A DNA stretch of 64,000 nucleotides from Panaeolus papilionaceus (Eukaryota > Basidiomycota > Agaricomycetes > Agaricales): assembly GCA_015501605.1 (NCBI GenBank), contig JADNRZ010000018.1:806001-870000 (forward strand), written 5' to 3'. This document shows, piece after piece, positions 58,018 to 64,000 of this stretch. Made by a program: the position numbers and the translations under genes. A model generated the notes under the pieces. That model ran no database searches, was not told where the DNA came from, and saw only the letters and a program-made list of their open reading frames with translations. The number at the start of each line of letters is the position of its first letter. Positions within the stretch are counted from its first letter, which is position 1.

Positions 58018-61000
58018 CTATGCGCCCTTGTCACTAGGATTCAACTCCAACGGCGGTTCCTCATCTGGGTTAACCTCAGAGTCAGGCTTGTTGATCGTCG
58101 GGTCCGGAGGGTGATTTTCAACAATATCCAGCTCATCCTTCTCTGTCACCCTAATCTTCACGGTGTCCCCATCCCGAATCGTGCCCTTCAACAACTTCTG
58201 CGCAAGCGGGAACAACACATCGTTCCGCACAACTCTCGCAATAGCCCTCGCACCGTAAACATTCGAGTAACCCCTGTTGACCATCCACTCCTTGGCGGCA
58301 CTATCCACGTCCATCGTGATGCGTCGGGCGTCGAGTCGCTTTTGCACGTCTGAGAGTCGGAGATCGACGACCGTGAGGATAGAGTCGCGAGAGAGTTTGT
58401 TAAAGACGAGCATGGAGTCGAGGCGGTTGATGAGCTCTGGAGGGAAGTGTTCCGATGTGCGGTCGAGGACCTCCCGTGTAGCTTGGGCGTTTACGACTCC
58501 TGTGATGGGATCCGACGCGGTGGGGTGAGCGAGGATGTCTGAGCCGAGGTTGCTTGTAAGGCAGATGATCGTGTTCTGTTGGTTATGTTAAGCATGGAGT
58601 TACACCGTTTAGGAGATTCATCCGTACCTTGAAGTCAATCTTTCGTCCTTGACTATCTGTGATTGTACCTTCATCCAAGATCTGAAGGAGAATCATGGCC
58701 ACGTCTTTATGAGCTTTCTCCAACTCATCAAGCAAGATAACAGCTGGATCCCAAGTTAGCAAAAATCCCAACGTGAAAAGATATGCAAAGGACGAACCAT
58801 AAGGTTTACGTCTGACTGCCTCAGTAAGCTGTCCACCTTCTTCAAACCCAACATAACCAGGAGCAGCACCAATCAAGCGGGAAACAGTGTGACGATCATG
58901 ATACTCGGACATGTTGATTGTAATCCTATAGTAAATTGAGAGGTCAGTGCCCTGATACCAAGGAAAGCAAGGTCAGAAAAGTGGACTCACAATCCTCTGC
59001 TCTCGTCATTGAACAAGAACTGTGCTAATGCTTTGCAAAGCTCCGTTTTACCTACACCAGTTGGACCAAGGAATAGGAAACTTGCGACGGGCCTGTTTGG
59101 AGCCTGTAGCCCAGCTCTTGAAATTCGGACGGCATCGCTCACAGCGGTGACAGCATGATCCTGACCCACAACTCGCTGGTGGAGTGACTCTTCCATCTGA
59201 ATAAGAGTATAATAAATCAGCATATTCAAATCACCATTGTCAAAGGAAAGATACCAACATGAACAAGCTTATCTCTCTCACCCTTCATCAAGTTCTGCAC
59301 AGGAATACCCGTCGCCCTTCCTACAACTCTTGCAATATCACCACTCGTGACCCTATCATGCAGCATTGCCAGTGGGCTTTCGTCATGCTCCGATTCTTCC
59401 TTTTCGCTAGGGAGTTGATTCTCCAGTTCTGGGATGGTTGCAAAGCGAAGACGTGATGCCACTTCGTATTGGCCCTGCCGTTGTGCGACTTCGAGTTGGT
59501 ACTTAGCCTCTTCGAGTTTCTTCTTGGTGTCTTTGATCTTGGAGAGACGTGCACGTTCTAGACAGATGGAACGTCACATCAATGTCCATCATGCAATCAG
59601 TATAAAGGGTAAATGACATACCAGCCTGCCAGATATCACCCAGCTTTTCCGCCTCCTGTCGCTTCATCAAGAGCTCCTGCTCCACATTAGTTCGTCTCTC
59701 GACACTGAACACGTCTGTTTCCTTCTTCAAGCTCTCCAGTTCAATTTGCAAGGTCATAATATCCCGATCCAATGCTTCCAGCTCTGGTGGTTTAGATTCT
59801 TGGGCTAACCGGAGAGAAGAAGCAGCTTCATCAACCAGGTCGATGGCTTTGTCTGGAAGGAAGCGATCGGAGATGTAGCGTGCAGAGTATACAGCAGCTG
59901 GAGAATGACAAATAAAATTAGAGCAAATAAAAAACTGATAGCATTGTCTATACAAACCTGTTACCAGAGCGCCATCTGAAATCTCTACACCATGGTGCAC
60001 TTCGTATCTTGGTTTCAAGCCACGCAGGATTGAAATTGTTGATGCGACTGTTGGCTCATCAATTGTCACGGGTTGGAAGCGGCGCTCCAACGCTGCATCT
60101 TTGGCAATGTTCTTGCGGTATTCGTCAGCTAAATAATTATATAATTGAGTCAGGTTTGATTGGTAGTAGACTTGCATAGAGCTTACGCGTCGTTGCCCCA
60201 ACCAGCTGCAACCCTTTTGCAAGAGCAGGCTTAATCATCTGTCCTGCATCTACACTCCCTTCAGCTTTCCCTAGGTTGAACAGCATGTCTAAAGAAATGC
60301 GTCAGGCACCAACATAACTCTCAATAGCAAATCACACTTACGAACTTCGTCAATAAAACAAATGACATTTTTATTCTGCAAAAGAAAAGACCATTAGACG
60401 ATGGATTCAGCACTGTATAAACAGGACACAATCACCTCTTCCTCAATGTCACGTAGTAGCGCCTTGAATTTCTCTTCAAATTGACCTCTGATACCGGAAC
60501 CCGCGACCAGAGCAGCCAAATCAATGGAAAGGACACGCTTGTTCTGCAAGGACTGTAATTGGGCAAGGTTAATTTCAGTGAGTAAGACGGGATGGTTGTA
60601 TCTTTACCTCTGGGACTTCTTTTGACACTATCCGACTGGCAAGACCTTCCAAAATGGCTGTTTTGCCAACACCGGGTGGCCCAATGAGCTATAAAGGAGC
60701 GTCAACAGTAAGCCAACAAGCGAATACGCGTATTTGACGTACGACTGGGTTAGACTTTGTTCGTCTCGACAAGACTGCATAAGTTGCATAAGTCATACAT
60801 CCAATCACTGTCAGAATAACCCAAGATCTTACTCTGAATGGTTCTACGAATTTCTAAGGAGATATCAGTAGGGGTTCAAGCGTAGAGCTGGCACTACTAC
60901 GAACCTTCATCCCTTCCTATAACCGGGTCTAGCTTTCCTTCCTTCGCCATCTGTGTCAAATCCACACTCTGACCAGTATGTGAGCTGCTCCGCCGGAAGT

Positions 61001-61324
61001 TATTCAAGATAATATTAATGGACTTACATATTCTTTCAAAGCGTCTCCCTTCTGGTGTTGTGGCCCCATACTAAACCCAGGGAACCCTCCTCCTCCCGCT
61101 CCTCCTCCTGGACCAGACGCATATCTATAACTCTGGAAACCTCCTCGCAACGCAACACATGCAGTTGGAACCAGTAGTAATGGCCCTGGTATCCTCCTGG
61201 TCTTCACATATAGCTGATTCAAATCTCTGGTCTGCGTTGTTCTCGACGAAACCGTCAACGAAGAGAACCTGCGTCCTGAAGAGCTCGCCGTCCTAGTACT
61301 TGCCCGAGAAACTAAAGAAAACAT
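58018..61324 (-). CDS. HSP78: Mitochondrial Hsp78 / ClpB disaggregase
   Basis: Hexameric AAA+ unfoldase of the mitochondrial matrix that works with mtHsp70 to rescue aggregated proteins. Starts [20 protein letters not shown], an Arg/Ser-rich presequence without acidic residues; an in-frame ATG at 61348 is possible. The Clp N-domain is absent, as in yeast Hsp78: the presequence and a Gly-rich linker lead directly to [23 protein letters not shown]1: [44 protein letters not shown]. The middle coiled-coil includes [23 protein letters not shown]2: [75 protein letters not shown]. The C-terminus is acidic and ends NPSDKGA. About thirteen exons. Divergent from the aldolase gene. Confidence 0.97.
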
Positions 61325-61619
61325 GACCAATGGGTATCCAACGCGCAAAATGTTCTTAGTAACGTTTGGTGACGACGTTCCCGTTAAATAGATGATGGAC
61401 GGTGTATGGAAAAATCCAGAAAGCGCCGGTCGTGTTTCTAGTCAAGTCTCGGCACACGCGACCTTCCCATCAACGTCATAGGTACGGTATTAGCCGGGCC
61501 GGGTAAGGGTCGAACTCCGGAAGCTGAACTGTGTCCATCTCTACTCTATATTGACCTCAGATTGCTCTTATCTTCTACCAAGATCGCCACTAATAGGCGC
61601 CCTGAATCAAACCTTCAAC
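61325..61619. promoter_or_regulatory. Divergent intergenic region (Hsp78 / DERA)
   Basis: 295 bp between two divergent starts, so both core promoters must be here. I see no heat-shock element that I would assign with confidence. Confidence 0.5.
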
Positions 61620-62607
61620 ATGACAAGTGCGGACTCATGGACAGAGGAGGAATGGGTATCGTTTATCCAAGAGAAAATTGACACCGTCCTTGGTGGACTT
61701 GACATGGCAAACGGGCCACTTGCAAACCTGAATGCAGCATCCGACCCCAGGTTTCCCCTCACAATTGATCACACCCTTCTCAAACAGGACGCAACACCCG
61801 ATCAAATAGACGCCCTCTGTGACGAAGCCATCAAATATGGCTTCAAGGTTGGTCCTAGCAAGTTTGATACTCTGAATGCTGTCTAAATGAGGTTTTCACT
61901 TTCAGTCATGTTGTGTCAACGGAATATTCATCCCTCAGGTCGCCACGCGCTTAGAGGGTACGAAAACGATACCCTGTGCAGTTGTAGGTTTTCCTTTGGG
62001 AGCTGGCACAGCAGCGTCACAGGCTTTGTGAGTAGCATCCATGAGCTTGCCTCAATGAACTGACTTTCCTCCAAATCAAGTGAAGCAGCCAATGCCGTTT
62101 CAAATGGGGCCAAAGAAATTGACACCGTCATTCCCCTCTCTCTTCTCCTTTCTAAACCACCGCAATACCGTGCCCTGTACCACCATCTTCGCGCAATTGT
62201 CATTGCTCTCACACCCACATCTACACCACTCAAAGTCATCCTCGAAACATCCTTGATCCCCACCCAAGAGCTCAAACTAGCAGCGAGTGTCATTGCGGTG
62301 GAAGCTGGTGCTGCGTTTGTCAAGACGAGCACTGGCTTTGCGGGAGGGGGTGCAACGTCCGATGACGTTAAATTAATGGCAATGAGCGTGAGGTATAAAG
62401 GAGGCGTGAAAGTGAAAGCGTCGGGTGGGGTCAGAACGTTTGAAAAGTGCAAAGAGATGTTTGATGCCGGTGCGGAGCGAATTGGAACGTGAGTTCTTTG
62501 TGAAATCTTTACTCTGCATCTGGCAGCACGATGATACTGCATTACTTTCTAGATCATCCGGTGCCGCAATCATGAAGGGTCTCCAGTCAGCCTCTGGTAC
62601 CTATTAG
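61620..62607 (+). CDS. Deoxyribose-phosphate aldolase (DERA)
   Basis: Class I aldolase converting 2-deoxyribose-5-phosphate to glyceraldehyde-3-phosphate and acetaldehyde in deoxynucleoside breakdown; cytosolic. Starts MTSADSWTEEEWVSFIQEKI. Family blocks: PRFPLTIDHTLLKQDATPDQ, SCCVNGIFIPQVATRLEGTK, CAVVGFPLGAGTAASQAFEA, GAKEIDTVIPLSLLL, and the Schiff-base lysine block AAFVKTSTGFAGGGA. KVKASGGVRTFEKCKEMFDA comes before the phosphate-binding end RIGTSSGAAIMKGL. Four exons with 50-65 bp introns; stop TAG at 62605-62607. An upstream in-frame ATG at 61551 would add residues without family similarity, so the start at 61620 is chosen. Confidence 0.96.
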
Positions 62608-63095
62608 TGATAATCATTCGACTCCCATATTGTGTAGGCATAAATTTTGCTATATGACAGACATATTTCGCCACGCAGGGGGTATTAGCAGGACGTTTTA
62701 CAAACCTTCTATCTTCAATGCTTCTGGCAAGTCAGTAGAAACTAATCTTGGCCTTGACGTTTGTTCGTTCATGGTCATCGGTCACTGACCGCTCTTCAAA
62801 AAAATGTAGTGTATTCAAAGACGTAACAGTCTTGGGTATAGATGCGGCTGCTAAATGTTAACAGACAAACGGGGTATTATCATAAAAAATAAGTAGGATA
62901 GGAAGAGGAAATGGTGTCCGTTGCTTGACGATGGTGTTTGGTAAATATTAACGGTTCGAAATACAGTCCGAGTCTATTGGGTATCAAGAAATACGGTTCT
63001 GTGGATTTGATTAAGTAAAAGACTTTTGTGAGGAAAAGAGATTATAGAATAATTTCGAACCTAATTCGTTGTGTATTAAGCGGTGTCTGATTTGA

Positions 63096-63350
63096 CTATA
63101 CAGCCTGACAGCAAGAGGTCGAACTATTGTTGTCCCTGTTCTTGATTAATCCACCGGCATGCCGGACAATCTCCACTATGGCATCACCGATTTTTAAAAT
63201 GGCCATAGGAGGAGTAAATCCCGGTTGTGATTGTTTTGCAGCAGTAGGTGTACGGACCGGGTTGATGATAAGATGGTCATGTCCGGATTCGGTAGTTGTT
63301 GTTCCGTTGAGAGAGATCGTGGGCGCTACCACTAAGGGTGCTTTGTGCAA
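63096..63350 (-). CDS. Possible small protein with CaaX-like C-terminus
   Basis: Unrecognised 84-codon open frame starting MHKAPLVVAPTISLNGTTTT and ending SSTSCCQAV. The last four residues CQAV fit a loose CaaX prenylation box, and the central AILKIGDAIVEIVRHAGGL could be an amphipathic helix. Small CaaX peptides include basidiomycete mating pheromone precursors, but no pheromone-receptor or homeodomain gene is in view and the motif is weak. It may be chance. Confidence 0.25.
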   Translation of the reverse strand: MHKAPLVVAPTISLNGTTTTESGHDHLIINPVRTPTAAKQSQPGFTPPMAILKIGDAIVEIVRHAGGLIKNRDNNSSTSCCQAV

Positions 63351-63869
63351 GTCGTTTTGCGCCGATTTTGAAGTTGTCGATAAGTTTTTTCAATTCGAAC
63401 ATTATCATGAGTGATGTATGCTTGATTCTTGATGTACAAATCGATTCGAAATGCAAAGAATAGACGAATCGTGGGGAAGACACTGGCCGACTCGAGCTGC
63501 TTGCTGGCCCATCACCCCACCGCACTCTCACTTCCTATCAGCCCAATTCCTTGCAGGACAGTAAACTAGACAATGTGTCGCCAGCCAATAGCAGGACTAC
63601 CACAGCATTTGAAACGCCGCTAACTCGGGACCCTGCCCAAGATGTTTCAATTGCGGTTTCACTCCCAGACGCAGTAGGAAGGCCGGCATCATGGCCCCCG
63701 AGGCTGTTCAATTTCACACCTTTGGGTCACCAAACGGGACTTGCACGGAACTTTCCTGTACACTTCCCTTGTTTTGCTTATCTTTACACAGGTTTTAAAG
63801 GAGAAAACTGAAGACAAGCCATCAAAATGTCACAAGTTACTATGCAGGGTCTGCCTTGTATTCCAAAGA

Positions 63870-63877
63870 TATATAAA
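63870..63877 (+). promoter_or_regulatory. TATA-like box with downstream pyrimidine tract, possible promoter of next gene
   Basis: TATATAAA lies 94 bp before ATG 63964 (a six-codon frame ending TGA) and 111 bp before ATG 63981 (MTVEAI, running off the window). A long CT-rich stretch follows (63901-63955). This layout is common for highly expressed fungal genes. The downstream gene is not visible enough to name. Confidence 0.4.
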
Positions 63878-64000
63878 CCAGGTGCGCTCGCATTGTTGTC
63901 CAGAATTTCCTCTTTCCTTTTCCTATCATCATCCCCCCAGCTCCATCCCCGTCGTTAAAGACGATGAACTCGCTCCCTCTATGACGGTCGAAGCCATCGA

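Larger units (their letters stand above)
62608..63980 (+). other. Intergenic region downstream of DERA
   Basis: About 1.4 kb with no confident gene, apart from a possible small minus-strand open frame listed separately. Open frames at 63127-63414 and 63551-63811 (plus) have no family signal. Confidence 0.45.

Noticed and set aside
1..64000. CRISPR array or prokaryotic operon structure
   Set aside because: No regularly spaced direct repeats. Genes are intron-rich and on both strands, as in a fungal nuclear genome.

Overview
The window looks like nuclear DNA of a filamentous basidiomycete, most likely an Agaricomycete. Almost every gene is split by many introns of about 47-70 bp with GT...AG borders. 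The gene families fit as well: class I hydrophobins, tandem fungal P450s, a Kre9/Knh1-type GPI wall protein, a 7-TM basidiomycete-style membrane protein, and an agaricomycete-type DDE transposase. All gene models were spliced by eye from the raw sequence, so internal exon borders are less certain than starts, stops and family calls.

Layout. 1-3.9 kb (minus): one long AT-hook/zinc-finger gene, truncated by the window edge. 4.1-5.5 kb (+): ARV1-type ER lipid-homeostasis protein. 6.0-10.8 kb (+): two tandem paralogous P450s. 11.1 kb: tRNA-Val(TAC). 11.7-13.5 kb: two identical hydrophobin genes, head to head, on a 576-bp inverted repeat. 13.9-14.9 kb (minus): cis-prenyltransferase (dehydrodolichyl-PP synthase type). 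15.0-15.7 kb: a decayed coding remnant and a tRNA-Val relic. 16.4-22.0 kb (minus): GPI wall protein, type-B carboxylesterase, polysaccharide deacetylase. 22.5-24.6 kb (+): amino-acid/GABA/choline-type permease. 25.1-26.9 kb (minus): secreted agmatinase/arginase-fold enzyme. 27.5-29.5 kb (+): MATE transporter. 29.9-33.0 kb (+): STT3 oligosaccharyltransferase. 33.5-35.1 kb (minus): 7-TM protein. 36.3-39.5 kb (+): Dnm1-type dynamin. 40.4-43.5 kb (minus): BCS1-type AAA ATPase with a lysine/glutamate tail built from mini-exons. 43.5-49.1 kb: about 5.5 kb with no convincing gene. 49.1-54.1 kb (+): IBTK-like ankyrin/RCC1/double-BTB protein. 54.2-57.6 kb: a complete 3437-bp Tc1/mariner-superfamily element with TA duplications, perfect terminal repeats and an intact four-exon transposase. 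58.0-61.3 kb (minus): mitochondrial Hsp78/ClpB. 61.6-62.6 kb (+): deoxyribose-phosphate aldolase.

The genes are mostly ordinary eukaryotic housekeeping genes; there is no biosynthetic cluster core and no CRISPR. Loose functional links are the dolichol/N-glycosylation pair (cis-prenyltransferase, STT3), the mitochondrial set (Dnm1, BCS1, Hsp78) and the surface set (hydrophobins, GPI wall protein, deacetylase). The most notable structures are the hydrophobin inverted duplication, the apparently intact DNA transposon, the mini-exon array in the BCS1 tail, and the AT-hook and zinc-finger reading frames that join into one gene through a well-formed intron.
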